Shown: positions 41,915 through 49,542, counted from the stretch's first letter. The stretch: DNA of 64,000 nucleotides from Bacteroidales bacterium (GCA_017651645.1 JAGCCO010000029.1:27058-91057), one strand, 5' to 3'. The notes: generated by a model not told the origin, from the sequence alone. Program-made: numbers and translations.

Positions 41915-42283
41915 TTAGTTTTTTATTTGTTCAACTTTCTCTACGCCCAATATGGTCTCCCCTTCGTAAAGGATGTGTTTGTCGCCTTGTTTCGGTCGGT
42001 AGTCAAGTTCGTAGTAATCGTAAGTCCCGTCACCGAACTCGACTCTGTAAACCCTTTTTGTCGGGGTGCAAGAAGACAGCAGAAGGACAACGAAGGCCAA
42101 CCGCATAACAAAGTCTTTGCACGCAAACTCGCTCACCACCCGTTTGAAACGTCCGCTGTTCGGGCAGCTCACCAATGTCGGCTTGCCTTCCAAACTTAGA
42201 TTTTCATGTTTGGTGTCGAACACACCAAGGCCGCACTCACCGCACGTATGCCTTACTATTTCCGTGTCTTTCTTTCTTGCCAT
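41915..42283 (-). CDS. zinc-ribbon protein fused in frame to a lipoprotein sequence, 122 aa
   Basis: Residues 1-58 form a cysteine-based small domain (C14, C17, C40, C54). Residue 60 is methionine and starts MRLAFVVLLLSSC, a complete lipoprotein signal with lipobox LSSC, followed by a charged 50-residue mature part. A second, internal start at 42106 would make a 63-aa lipoprotein. Either this is a fusion or two products come from one frame. A lysis role (outer spanin-like lipoprotein) is possible because it lies among holin and endolysin genes. Confidence 0.65.
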   Translation of the reverse strand: MARKKDTEIVRHTCGECGLGVFDTKHENLSLEGKPTLVSCPNSGRFKRVVSEFACKDFVMRLAFVVLLLSSCTPTKRVYRVEFGDGTYDYYELDYRPKQGDKHILYEGETILGVEKVEQIKN

Positions 42284-42297
42284 GTCTTATTTTTTTT

Positions 42298-42332
42298 AAA
42301 AAAGTTCGGGGGGTTACTATGCTTCGCCCCCC
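42298..42332 (-). terminator. terminator/attenuator downstream of the tRNA
   Basis: On the minus strand GGGGGG (42332-42327) pairs with CCCCCC (42313-42308), followed by GAAC and six T. It would stop or attenuate transcription after the tRNA before the zinc-ribbon gene. Confidence 0.7.
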
Positions 42333-42361
42333 AAACCCCCGATTTATCAAAGAGTTATTAG

Positions 42362-42433
42362 TAGCGGCGGATGGAATTGCACCACCGACCTCGAGCCTAT
42401 GACACTCGCGAGCTACTTCTGCTCCACGCCGCA
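42362..42433 (-). tRNA. initiator-like tRNA-Met (CAU)
   Basis: 72-nt cloverleaf: acceptor 6 bp plus a U1-U72 mismatch, D stem GAGC/GCTC, anticodon stem CGAGT/GCTCG with loop GTCATAG (anticodon CAU), T stem GGTGG/CCATC. The 1:72 mismatch, A11-U24 and the GTGGAGCAG block are features of bacterial initiator tRNA. It lacks the three G-C pairs of the initiator anticodon stem. The D loop is shortened and has no GG, and the T loop has G at position 55. No CCA is encoded. Confidence 0.75.
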
Positions 42434-42478
42434 GTATTCCCGCCGAAGCGGGTTGTGAAAAAAATACAGTCAATGAAC

Positions 42479-42580
42479 CTATCTTAGATGGTCTCGCATA
42501 TCGTTGTCGATATGTTCCGACAGCATAAACGCCATCACGACCAACAGCAGAATGACAGCCGCTAAAGTCAGCAGAGTCAT
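42479..42580 (-). CDS. single-span membrane miniprotein, 33 aa
   Basis: MTLLTLAAVILLLVVMAFML forms one membrane helix, followed by a short polar tail. Its ATG overlaps the stop of the upstream holin-like gene (ATGA), so translation is coupled. Position between a holin-like gene and the tRNA suggests a lysis accessory or antiholin. Function inferred. Confidence 0.6.
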   Translation of the reverse strand: MTLLTLAAVILLLVVMAFMLSEHIDNDMRDHLR

Positions 42581-42777
42581 TTGAACAACTTTTTAAGCAA
42601 GTATTCCTTAATCGGTTTGTATGCGAACACGCAAACCAAAGCCACGGCAAGGGCGAAAATGTAATGTCCGTCACTGATTAGGTAGCCGACACCGCCCACA
42701 GCGGCCATGACCGAAAGCATAAAGACCATCAAACCCGACAGCCCACGCCACAATTCCTTGTACCATTTGTTTTCCAT
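42577..42777 (-). CDS. small two-span membrane protein (holin-like), 66 aa
   Basis: Two hydrophobic segments (GLMVFMLSVMAAVGGVGYLI and IFALAVALVCVFAY) are separated by a short polar turn and end in a basic KKLFK tail, the layout of class II holins. ATG 42783 two codons earlier is an alternative start. It sits in the lysis part of the operon, after a larger holin-family gene. Confidence 0.65.
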   Translation of the reverse strand: MENKWYKELWRGLSGLMVFMLSVMAAVGGVGYLISDGHYIFALAVALVCVFAYKPIKEYLLKKLFK

Positions 42778-42845
42778 AATCATTTGTTTTTAGGTTTTCT
42801 TTTTGTGGAACGCTTAGTCCCACCACATTTTTTACCACACATAAC

Positions 42846-43343
42846 TTATTGGTTTTTAGGTTTATCCTTATCCGCCATCTTTTCCAAGTCTATATTGAAA
42901 TGTCGGGCGGTCTTGTCAATCATCACCTTCTGCAACAGCTTCCAAAACATTGAGTCGGCTTCGTCACGGCAACTGCTCTCGTTTTCCATTATCGACCACG
43001 CTTGCTCGAAACAGATTATGCCCGTCACGATGTAACTCAGCGGAATGTCAACGAACACGAACACCCACTTCTCGGCCATGAACGCCAAGATGATAAGCGC
43101 AAGCCTTGACGGAATTGTCGAGCGAACCAACTTGCCGAAGGCGAAGCTGCTGAACTTCGACTCATCGGACTTGTCGGGATATTTCTCATGCACCCGCTTA
43201 CCTAATCGGTAGGCCGTGTATGCGTCATACACGATAAAGACTGTCGCCACTATGATAAGGGGGAATGTGGGGTCGAACACCGCCACGAACCAACCGACAG
43301 CACCGCCCACAAGATTGAAGATATGTTTCCAAATGTCGTGCAT
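42846..43343 (-). CDS. phage holin family protein, 165 aa
   Basis: Four predicted membrane segments: residues 10-24, 26-45, 82-96 and 98-115. The VYDAYTAYRLGKR loop and a C-terminal cytoplasmic domain fit the large Bacteroidetes phage holin family. It would release the endolysin at lysis. It is the first gene of the minus-strand lysis/fibre operon, next to a divergent promoter region. Confidence 0.75.
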   Translation of the reverse strand: MHDIWKHIFNLVGGAVGWFVAVFDPTFPLIIVATVFIVYDAYTAYRLGKRVHEKYPDKSDESKFSSFAFGKLVRSTIPSRLALIILAFMAEKWVFVFVDIPLSYIVTGIICFEQAWSIMENESSCRDEADSMFWKLLQKVMIDKTARHFNIDLEKMADKDKPKNQ

Positions 43344-43362
43344 ACAACCAAATCTTAACAGC

Positions 43363-43370
43363 CAAATGTA
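43363..43370 (-). promoter_or_regulatory. promoter of the lysis/fibre operon
   Basis: Minus-strand TACATTTG matches TAnnTTTG and lies 20 nt before the holin ATG. No clear -33 element, as at the other late promoter (7436). Confidence 0.55.
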
Positions 43371-43545
43371 ACCCCATTTCGCTTTCCGTACACGTCTTTT
43401 TACAAACAGAACCCCGTTTGTGCATAACTTTTCCCCGCCCCTTCAAGGAACATACCTATTTTAGTAGCCTAAAAGCATAAACGCCTACATAGGTTTAGAA
43501 GGGTATGCGGACGTAATATTTTCATAAACTTTTAAAAATGTTGAT
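43371..43545. promoter_or_regulatory. divergent intergenic control region
   Basis: 175 nt without a gene between the minus-strand lysis operon and the plus-strand terminase genes. It holds a minus-strand DnaA-box match (43419-43427), a TTTTAG-N4-CTAAAA dyad near 43453 and a CCTA-N2-TAGG dyad near 43482, which could bind a regulator. No convincing plus-strand -7 element was found. Confidence 0.45.
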
Positions 43546-44163
43546 ATGGCAAAACCAAAGTACGACTACGACGGTGTTGAGTTCTATTCCAAAATCCAAG
43601 ACTACGCCACACAAGGCTTGAATGACGCGGAAATCGCTGACTATCTTGAAATTGACGAGCACGTCTTCAACAAGATGAAGCTCGGCAAGTACGAAGGTTG
43701 GAACAAAGAAGAGAACGAAAGGCGGTCTGCCCTAATATCGCAAGTCTTAGCACGGGGACGGAAGCGCATTATCGGTGCTCTGCGTGGCACATACATTCGG
43801 GCGGCATTGGGTAAAATCAAGCCCCGCTCAAAAACAATCAAATACATAGAGGAAAGGTGCGAGTGCGGTGGCGACCCCGACTGCGAAATCTGCGGCGGCA
43901 CGGGCAGAGTGGTTCGTTCCGACAAATGGATAACCCTTGAGACCGAAGCCGAGAGCGCACCGAATATGCAAGCAATCGCAACGCTGCTCTACCACCACGA
44001 CCCCGAATGGCGGAAGATTGAGCGCAAACAAGACGAAGACGCTAAGGACGTTCCCGAGGACGTTGAGAAGGGTATCAACATCGAAGATTGGATAAACCAA
44101 GAATTGAAGGCCAAAGACGATATGGCCGAGACTGAAACTGACAACGATGATACAAACGGCTGA
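43546..44163 (+). CDS. terminase small subunit, 205 aa
   Basis: DNA-recognition subunit of the packaging motor. It has an N-terminal HTH-like region (GLNDAEIADYLEIDEHVFNK) and a central helical part. A cysteine cluster at residues 105-121 (CECGGDPDCEICGGTG) resembles the zinc-binding repeats in terminase small subunits of Bacteroidetes phages. It overlaps the large subunit gene by 17 nt. Confidence 0.8.
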   Translation: MAKPKYDYDGVEFYSKIQDYATQGLNDAEIADYLEIDEHVFNKMKLGKYEGWNKEENERRSALISQVLARGRKRIIGALRGTYIRAALGKIKPRSKTIKYIEERCECGGDPDCEICGGTGRVVRSDKWITLETEAESAPNMQAIATLLYHHDPEWRKIERKQDEDAKDVPEDVEKGINIEDWINQELKAKDDMAETETDNDDTNG

Positions 44164-45448
44164 GACATACTATCCGCTATACAACGATAAAGACCACTTT
44201 ATCATTCTCATCACGGGCGGGCGTGGTAGCGGCAAGTCGTTTTCCGCCTCAACCTTCATAGAACGGCTCACCTTCGAGATGGGAAAGGATGAAGCGGGTG
44301 CCAAGGTTAACCACCAAATTCTATACAGCCGCTACACGATGGTTTCGGCAGCGGTTTCCGTTATCCCCGAGTTCATGGAAAAGATACAGCTTGACGGAAC
44401 GAGCAAGTATTTCAAGACCACACGCACAGACGTTATCAACCGCTCAACGGGCGCACGCATAATGTTCCGTGGTATCAAGACAAGCTCGGGCAACCAAACG
44501 GCAAGGCTGAAATCAATACACGGGCTCACAACCTTCGTCTGTGACGAGGCTGAGGAATGGACGGACGAGACCGACTTCGAGCGCATAATGCTGTCAATCC
44601 GTCAAAAGGGAATACAGAACCGCATTATAATCATAATGAACCCCGCAGACAGCAACCACTTCATCTACCAAAAATACATTAAGGACACACATAAGATTGT
44701 CGAGTACGATGGCGTACCCGTGCAGATAAGCACACACCCGAACGTTCTGCATATCCACACATCATACCTTGGCAACATACAGCACTTGTCCGAAGAGTTC
44801 CTAAAGGAAATACGGACGATGAAGGAGACCAACCCCGAAAGGTACGCCCATGTCGTGATGGGTCAGTGGGCTGACGTGGCGGAAGGCGCAATCTTCAAGA
44901 AATGGGGTATCGTTAAAGAGTTCCCCGACTACGCTGACAAGGTGGGTGTCGGTCTTGACTTCGGTTACACGCACGACCCGTCTGCTGCTGTCCGCTGCGG
45001 CATTGTTGGCAACGACCTATACATAGACGAACTGTTCTACAAGACGGGTATGCTCGCTTCCGACTTGATACGAGAACTGAAAAAGACGGGCGGTTTTGTC
45101 TATTCCGACAGCGCAGACCCGAGACTTATCGACGAGATAATGCTTGGCGGTGTGCTCATCTATCCCGTGCAGAAGGGCGGCGGCTCTATCATTGCGGGTA
45201 TTGAGCGAATGCTTGACTTTGACCATATCTACGTAACGGAAAAAAGTTATAACTTGCAGAACGAATTACGAAACTATGTTTGGGCGCAAGATAAGAACGG
45301 GAACTACATAAACGAACCCGAGGACGCGAACAACCATGCGATAGACGCTGTTCGGTACTATGTGCTTGCCCGAATATTGGGAAGAGTGGTGATTAAGAAC
45401 GCCGACAAGGGTGCGGCAAAAAAGACTAATAATATTGATTGGATATGA
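44147..45448 (+). CDS. terminase large subunit, 433 aa
   Basis: ATPase/nuclease of DNA packaging. The Walker A motif is GGRGSGKS at residues 24-31 and the Walker B is FVCDEAEEW with D133 and E134. The nuclease domain begins near residue 265 (VGVGLDFGYTHDPSA) with the first catalytic Asp, and the late NHAIDAVRYYV motif supplies another. It overlaps the small subunit by 17 nt and the portal gene by 4 nt. Confidence 0.95.
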   Translation: MIQTAETYYPLYNDKDHFIILITGGRGSGKSFSASTFIERLTFEMGKDEAGAKVNHQILYSRYTMVSAAVSVIPEFMEKIQLDGTSKYFKTTRTDVINRSTGARIMFRGIKTSSGNQTARLKSIHGLTTFVCDEAEEWTDETDFERIMLSIRQKGIQNRIIIIMNPADSNHFIYQKYIKDTHKIVEYDGVPVQISTHPNVLHIHTSYLGNIQHLSEEFLKEIRTMKETNPERYAHVVMGQWADVAEGAIFKKWGIVKEFPDYADKVGVGLDFGYTHDPSAAVRCGIVGNDLYIDELFYKTGMLASDLIRELKKTGGFVYSDSADPRLIDEIMLGGVLIYPVQKGGGSIIAGIERMLDFDHIYVTEKSYNLQNELRNYVWAQDKNGNYINEPEDANNHAIDAVRYYVLARILGRVVIKNADKGAAKKTNNIDWI

Positions 45449-46881
45449 GAAGCAATTATTTGACCGATGTGCTGACGCTGTTCAAGAATATGGCTCTTAA
45501 CAGCGTGGGTGTAGAGCGTGACTTGTACCAACTGCTTGCGGCAAAAGACGTTCCAACGGCCATAAGCCTAATGCAGAACCGTGACGAGGATGTTGACAAC
45601 GCCCTAACGGAATACAACCCGCAGAAACACAAGATTATGAAAAGGCCGAACAAGCCGAGAAAGGGTGAAGCCCCGTACATTACCGAGAAACTTCCGAGAA
45701 GCAGACAGCGGTACATCAACGAGGTGGCCTTGTTCTTTCTGTTCGGAAACAATGTCGTGTGGTCGCTTAAAGACGGTGACAGCGAGGTTTTCAAACTGTT
45801 TCAAGACTTCTTGAAAAAGACGCATTTCGACAGCCGAATGAGAACGGCAAAGCGTCTTGCGGGTGCTGAGACCGAGTCGGCCAAACTATACAACATATTC
45901 CGTGACGCTGACGACAACATTATTACCAACGTGGTGATACTTGCGCGTTCCACGGGCTACACCTTGCGACCGATGTTCGACAAGTACGGCAACCTTGCGG
46001 CCTTCGCCTACGGGTACAAGCTGAAACAGAACGGAAGGCAGATACAGCATTGGGACATACAGACCCCGAATATTCTGTTCTACTGCGAGCAGTCCGCCAT
46101 CGGTGGTTGGCGTGTTGAGCAGACCCCGAACCCGACGGGCAAGATAAACGTCATATACTACAAGCAAGTGAAGGAATGGGAAGGTTCGGAAAAGCGTCTC
46201 GAGCGAGAGGAATTTTTGGATAGCAAGATAGGCGACACCAACAACTACTTTGCAGACCCCGTGGCCATCGCAAGTGCTGACGTGGTGGAACTCATGCAGA
46301 AGGACAACGCCACCGCAAGGCTGATACAGATGACGGGTGCGAACAGCCGCTTCGAGTATGTCAATCCGCCGACCGCAAGCCAACTGCAAGCGACCGAGAA
46401 AGACAACTTGGAAAAGAGTGTTCTGTTCGACACCTTCACACCCGACTTCTCGTTCGAGGCTCTGCGTGGCATGGGAACTCTTTCGGGTGCCGCCATTCGC
46501 AACTCGATGATATTGGGCTATATCAAACGGGCTCGGAACATTGAGTTGTACCAAGAGCTTCTCGAGCGTGAGAAGAACGTCATACTCGCCATACTGAAAT
46601 ACCAATATCCGCAGTACGAGGCCAAGATAAACGAGTTGCAGATAGACTTCGAGTTCGCAGAGCCGTTCCCCGACGATGTTGACACAAGATGGCAGCGCAT
46701 ATCGCAGCTGTACGGTTCGGGTCTTGTAAGTATGGAAACAGCGGTCAATATGCTTGGCTTGACCGACAACCCCGACGAGGAAATCGACCGTATCATGCTT
46801 CTTGGAATGGAAAGGGGCGAGAATAAGCCCGTTGAGGAACAGCAGGGGGAAGCGGAACAGCAAAAAACCGAAGAGCAATGA
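45445..46881 (+). CDS. portal protein (SPP1 gp6-like), 478 aa
   Basis: Dodecameric DNA gateway at the head vertex. Gene order after the terminase and the sequence (PRSRQRYINEVALFFLFGNN, NPTGKINVIYYKQVKEWEGS, LSGAAIRNSMILGYIKRARN) match SPP1-type portals, and the tail is acidic and Q/E-rich. The ATG at 45445 overlaps the terminase stop. No head protease or MuF-like gene follows, and the capsid genes lie 18 kb away. Confidence 0.85.
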   Translation: MRSNYLTDVLTLFKNMALNSVGVERDLYQLLAAKDVPTAISLMQNRDEDVDNALTEYNPQKHKIMKRPNKPRKGEAPYITEKLPRSRQRYINEVALFFLFGNNVVWSLKDGDSEVFKLFQDFLKKTHFDSRMRTAKRLAGAETESAKLYNIFRDADDNIITNVVILARSTGYTLRPMFDKYGNLAAFAYGYKLKQNGRQIQHWDIQTPNILFYCEQSAIGGWRVEQTPNPTGKINVIYYKQVKEWEGSEKRLEREEFLDSKIGDTNNYFADPVAIASADVVELMQKDNATARLIQMTGANSRFEYVNPPTASQLQATEKDNLEKSVLFDTFTPDFSFEALRGMGTLSGAAIRNSMILGYIKRARNIELYQELLEREKNVILAILKYQYPQYEAKINELQIDFEFAEPFPDDVDTRWQRISQLYGSGLVSMETAVNMLGLTDNPDEEIDRIMLLGMERGENKPVEEQQGEAEQQKTEEQ

Positions 46882-47144
46882 AATACGAAGAGTTGAAGGA
46901 ATATCTTATCGAAAGGGGCTTTGACGACGCTGATATTTTCGCCCCGCCAACCGACTGCGCCCCCGCAGCAATCGGGGTTTCCGAAGACGGACGTGTGGTG
47001 TACGACTACGAGAAGATGGTTAAGTGGTTTGTCAAGGGCGGAATGTCGCTTGAGGACGTTGACGAGTTTATCGAGATTAACACGTTGCGCGGTCTGCCTT
47101 CCATGGGCGAGAAACGACCGATAATAATGTATAAACTTGACTGA
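46878..47144 (+). CDS. conserved phage protein, 88 aa
   Basis: Resembles a small protein often found near head genes of siphophages, with VYDYEKMVKWFVKGGMSLED and NTLRGLPSMGEKRPIIMYK. It overlaps the portal stop by 4 nt. Function unknown. Confidence 0.7.
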   Translation: MKYEELKEYLIERGFDDADIFAPPTDCAPAAIGVSEDGRVVYDYEKMVKWFVKGGMSLEDVDEFIEINTLRGLPSMGEKRPIIMYKLD

Positions 47145-47147
47145 ATT

Positions 47148-47480
47148 ATGGAAAAGACTATCTACGCCACGCTCTACAAGCAGTGGTTTGACCAAGTGGC
47201 AAGGGGTACGAAGACCACCGAGTACCGAGTGATGTCGGACTATTGGGTAAAGAAACTTATCGACACCGAGTCGTATGAGACGAAGGACTTGTCGGACATC
47301 AAGAACGGAATTGTCAGCGGCAAGCTTCAACCCCATTGGCGGGATTGGACGCACATCCGCTTCAAGTGCGGCAACAGTTATGTTCTCTGCCCGATAAAGG
47401 GAATTAACGTGTATCGGGGGCATGAGATGTTCTGTATCAAACTCGGCAAACCGAAGGCCGTTGACGGAAGTTTCAAATAA
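47148..47480 (+). CDS. ASCH domain protein, 110 aa
   Basis: TLYKQWFDQVARGTKTTEYR is the same ASCH N-terminal motif as in the protein at 32435-32824, and THIRFKCGNSYVLCPIKGIN completes the barrel. ASCH domains bind RNA or modified bases. It is the last gene of the packaging operon, and a palindromic operator starts 3 nt after its stop. Confidence 0.75.
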   Translation: MEKTIYATLYKQWFDQVARGTKTTEYRVMSDYWVKKLIDTESYETKDLSDIKNGIVSGKLQPHWRDWTHIRFKCGNSYVLCPIKGINVYRGHEMFCIKLGKPKAVDGSFK

Positions 47481-47482
47481 GT

Positions 47483-47504
47483 GTGCAGATAGACTGCACA
47501 GTTA
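47483..47504 (+). promoter_or_regulatory. palindromic operator, copy B
   Basis: GTGCAG-N5-CTGCAC dyad that matches the site at 25821-25842 (reverse orientation) at 21 of 22 positions. Its centre lies about 40 nt before the predicted transcription start of the promoter at 47517 and covers the place of a missing -33 element, a typical activator position. Confidence 0.75.
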
Positions 47505-47516
47505 ACGGAATATTTA

Positions 47517-47525
47517 TACATTTGC
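47517..47525 (+). promoter_or_regulatory. operator-linked promoter
   Basis: TACATTTGC matches TAnnTTTGC without a TTTG at -33. A terminator follows only about 25 nt after the predicted start. Confidence 0.65.
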
Positions 47526-47555
47526 AGAGCTTTAAGTTTTAATTGTTATGAACGG

Positions 47556-47583
47556 AGCGGCGGAGCAATCTGCCGCTTTTTTT
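47556..47583 (+). terminator. terminator/attenuator in a short leader
   Basis: AGCGGC (47556-47561) pairs with GCCGCT (47572-47577), followed by seven T in TTTTTTT. A 17-codon frame from ATG 47548 runs through the hairpin, so translation could affect it. Confidence 0.75.
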
Positions 47584-47636
47584 GCACCCTTATATAAATA
47601 GGTATCAAAAAACATTTAAAAAAAATTAAAAAAATG

Positions 47637-47697
47637 TTTGCAGATTAAAAAATCATGCTTATATTTGCAATGTCAAAAAGACAAAAAACGTTCTTTG
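47637..47697 (+). promoter_or_regulatory. strong early promoter with hairpin/boxA-like leader 3
   Basis: TTTG (47637-47640), 19 nt, TATATTTGC (47660-47668). The leader starts with TGTC/GACA (47671-47674 with 47680-47683), followed by CGTTCTTTG (47689-47697), as at 30342. It reads into the early operon. Confidence 0.85.
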
Positions 47698-47720
47698 TTA
47701 AACCTTAAAACTTTAAAGCA

Positions 47721-48014
47721 ATGAAAACAGCAGACAAACGATTAGTAAGCGTTAAAACACTTAACGAGTTGATGAGAAATTACATAGATGTTTATAACGC
47801 TAAGTATGACGAGACCGCACAATCTGTAAATTATTTTCGATTTAAAGACATTGAGAGAAAACTCAACGAGTTACAATTAGAAAATAAGTCTTATTTGCTA
47901 TCAGTGGCAAAATTGCCGAAAATCAAGCAAAAAAATGATTGGTGGGCTGCGGTCGTGATAACAAAAGAGAATTTTAAAGAATTAACAAAGCAGAACTCAA
48001 GCGAGGCGGCATAA
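47721..48014 (+). CDS. hypothetical early protein, 97 aa
   Basis: Unrecognised basic, helical protein (LNELMRNYIDVYNAKYDE, then FKDIERKLNELQLENKSY). It is preceded by the recurring leader ACTTTAAAGCAATG and followed by a hairpin like the one after the amidoligase gene. First gene of the early operon. Confidence 0.7.
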   Translation: MKTADKRLVSVKTLNELMRNYIDVYNAKYDETAQSVNYFRFKDIERKLNELQLENKSYLLSVAKLPKIKQKNDWWAAVVITKENFKELTKQNSSEAA

Positions 48015-48056
48015 AAACCGCCCGCTTTAAAAAAAGAACATTAAAACTTTAAAGCA

Positions 48057-48218
48057 ATGAACTACGAACTAACATTAAAGCGATTAAAGCGAGAACTTGC
48101 CGAAAAATTTAATCGGGGCGAAATCACAGCAGAGCAGTACGAAAGGCGGTTAAACGTTATTCAAGAACAATATGAAGACGCTATAAACCGAGAAATCGAC
48201 TTAATGCTTGAGAAGTAA
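48057..48218 (+). CDS. small helical protein, 53 aa
   Basis: MNYELTLKRLKRELAEKF followed by EITAEQYERRLNVI is a short two-helix protein, resembling the SHOCT-like pattern of small helical domains. The start is preceded by the recurring ACTTTAAAGCAATG leader, which supports translation. Function unknown. Confidence 0.65.
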   Translation: MNYELTLKRLKRELAEKFNRGEITAEQYERRLNVIQEQYEDAINREIDLMLEK

Positions 48219-48274
48219 CAAACAAGGGGCGGGGCAACCCGTCTCTATTTTACAAACATTAAAACATTAAAGCA

Positions 48275-48577
48275 ATGAAACCCACTTTAGAAATGAGCGC
48301 GGCATTATGTCAAGAGTGCCAAAACATTATTGATGATTGTGACTATTTGGACGAAAACCCGACCTTAAACGCTTCGTTCGAGGTAGAAGGTATGTTGGAT
48401 GGCGAATTTGTTGTAGCCGACTTCGATGGCACAATCAAAATCAGCGGTTATTACAGCGAGGACGAAGGCGAATACTCGCCCGCTTGTTGCAACTACAACG
48501 TCTATGTTGACGGGGTGTTGACATGGGTGGACGAGGACGAGACCGAACATACAAAAGACATTAGTTTTCATATGTAA
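48275..48577 (+). CDS. acidic hypothetical protein, 100 aa
   Basis: Very acidic protein with cysteines (MSAALCQECQNIIDDCDYLD) and a beta-rich centre (GEFVVADFDGTIKISGYY). It has the recurring ACATTAAAGCAATG leader. DNA-mimic-like acidity is notable, but no function can be assigned. Confidence 0.7.
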   Translation: MKPTLEMSAALCQECQNIIDDCDYLDENPTLNASFEVEGMLDGEFVVADFDGTIKISGYYSEDEGEYSPACCNYNVYVDGVLTWVDEDETEHTKDISFHM

Positions 48578-48683
48578 AATATAGGTTGGCGGCTGCGGAC
48601 AATTCATTACTCTAATATTTCTCGTTTTTGCCAAAAACACCGTGGCCGCCTTCCTTTTCTAAGAACAATTAAAACATAAAACT

Positions 48684-49040
48684 ATGGAAGATTACAAACT
48701 ACTGACGGACAAGGATGTCGTTGACAAGATAAATCAGTTATACGACACAGCCCCCGAGACGATGAAGGTAATAAATGAAATCTGCAACCACGGGGACGTT
48801 ATCAACGCGCACGAAGCGACACACGCAGCCGTTCGGACAGCCGTTTACATTTCGGGGCTGTATCAAAGGGCAATATCGCACCTTTTGGCCGACTGCGAGG
48901 AAGAGATAAACGGGGTGGAAATGTCTCTTGACGACGCAGTGAGCAAAGGACAGATAAAGAAGATTGCGCTGCTGCACATCAAGCAAGACGCATACCGAAA
49001 AATGAAAAGCAAGTTACAATCCTTAAATGTAAGACTATGA
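48684..49040 (+). CDS. hypothetical early protein, 118 aa
   Basis: Helical protein (KLLTDKDVVDKINQLYDTAP at residues 5-24) that ends overlapping the next start by 4 nt. The 106-nt gap before it contains a long-loop GGCGGC/GCCGCC hairpin ahead of a T-rich stretch (48582-48660), probably a terminator. Unrecognised. Confidence 0.7.
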   Translation: MEDYKLLTDKDVVDKINQLYDTAPETMKVINEICNHGDVINAHEATHAAVRTAVYISGLYQRAISHLLADCEEEINGVEMSLDDAVSKGQIKKIALLHIKQDAYRKMKSKLQSLNVRL

Positions 49041-49348
49041 GAAACACAAGAACATTGGACGAGGTGAAGGCCATACTCGAGCAGCACCCGTCAGCGAGAA
49101 ACAGCGATTTTGAGTTGATTGCGATTTTTGCAAGAACACACGGCATATACAGACAGCCGTTGGGCGAAGCGTTAGCAACGTGGCAAAACAGACAGCTTCC
49201 CCCGTTTGAGACCATCACACGGGCGAGACGAAAACTGCAAGAGCAATATCCGCAACTCCGTGCGACCGAAACGGTACGCAAGCGCAGAGCCGAGAGCGAG
49301 GAAAGGCACAGAGATTTCTACGGACAGCAAAAAAGTTTCAACCTATGA
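49037..49348 (+). CDS. conserved phage protein, 103 aa
   Basis: The block PPFETITRARRKLQEQYPQL resembles a conserved helical protein of many siphophages that looks like a DNA-binding domain. The C-terminus is strongly charged (RKRRAESEERHRDF). It overlaps both neighbours by 4 nt. Function unknown. Confidence 0.7.
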   Translation: MRNTRTLDEVKAILEQHPSARNSDFELIAIFARTHGIYRQPLGEALATWQNRQLPPFETITRARRKLQEQYPQLRATETVRKRRAESEERHRDFYGQQKSFNL

Positions 49349-49539
49349 TTGATTTTGCCAAAAAGTTGAAGGACAAGACGGGGGTGGAAAAGGTTCACCA
49401 CTCTTTCAGCAACGACAGAGAAGAGTTTTTTCTTGTAAGCGGACGGGGCTACGTCATGGTGGCCGTTGTGAACAAAAAGACGCACGTCTGCACGTTCTAC
49501 ACAACAAGCGGCAAATACGTAAAAGACATAAAACTTTGA
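49345..49539 (+). CDS. hypothetical protein, 64 aa
   Basis: Compact beta-rich protein (GYVMVAVVNKKTHVCTFYT) with a basic helical N-terminus. Coupled to the previous gene by a 4-nt overlap. Unrecognised. Confidence 0.65.
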   Translation: MIDFAKKLKDKTGVEKVHHSFSNDREEFFLVSGRGYVMVAVVNKKTHVCTFYTTSGKYVKDIKL

Positions 49540-49542
49540 ATT

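Noticed and set aside
47548..47601. 17-codon frame through the terminator hairpin
   Set aside because: Too short and overlapping a terminator; kept only as a possible leader peptide.
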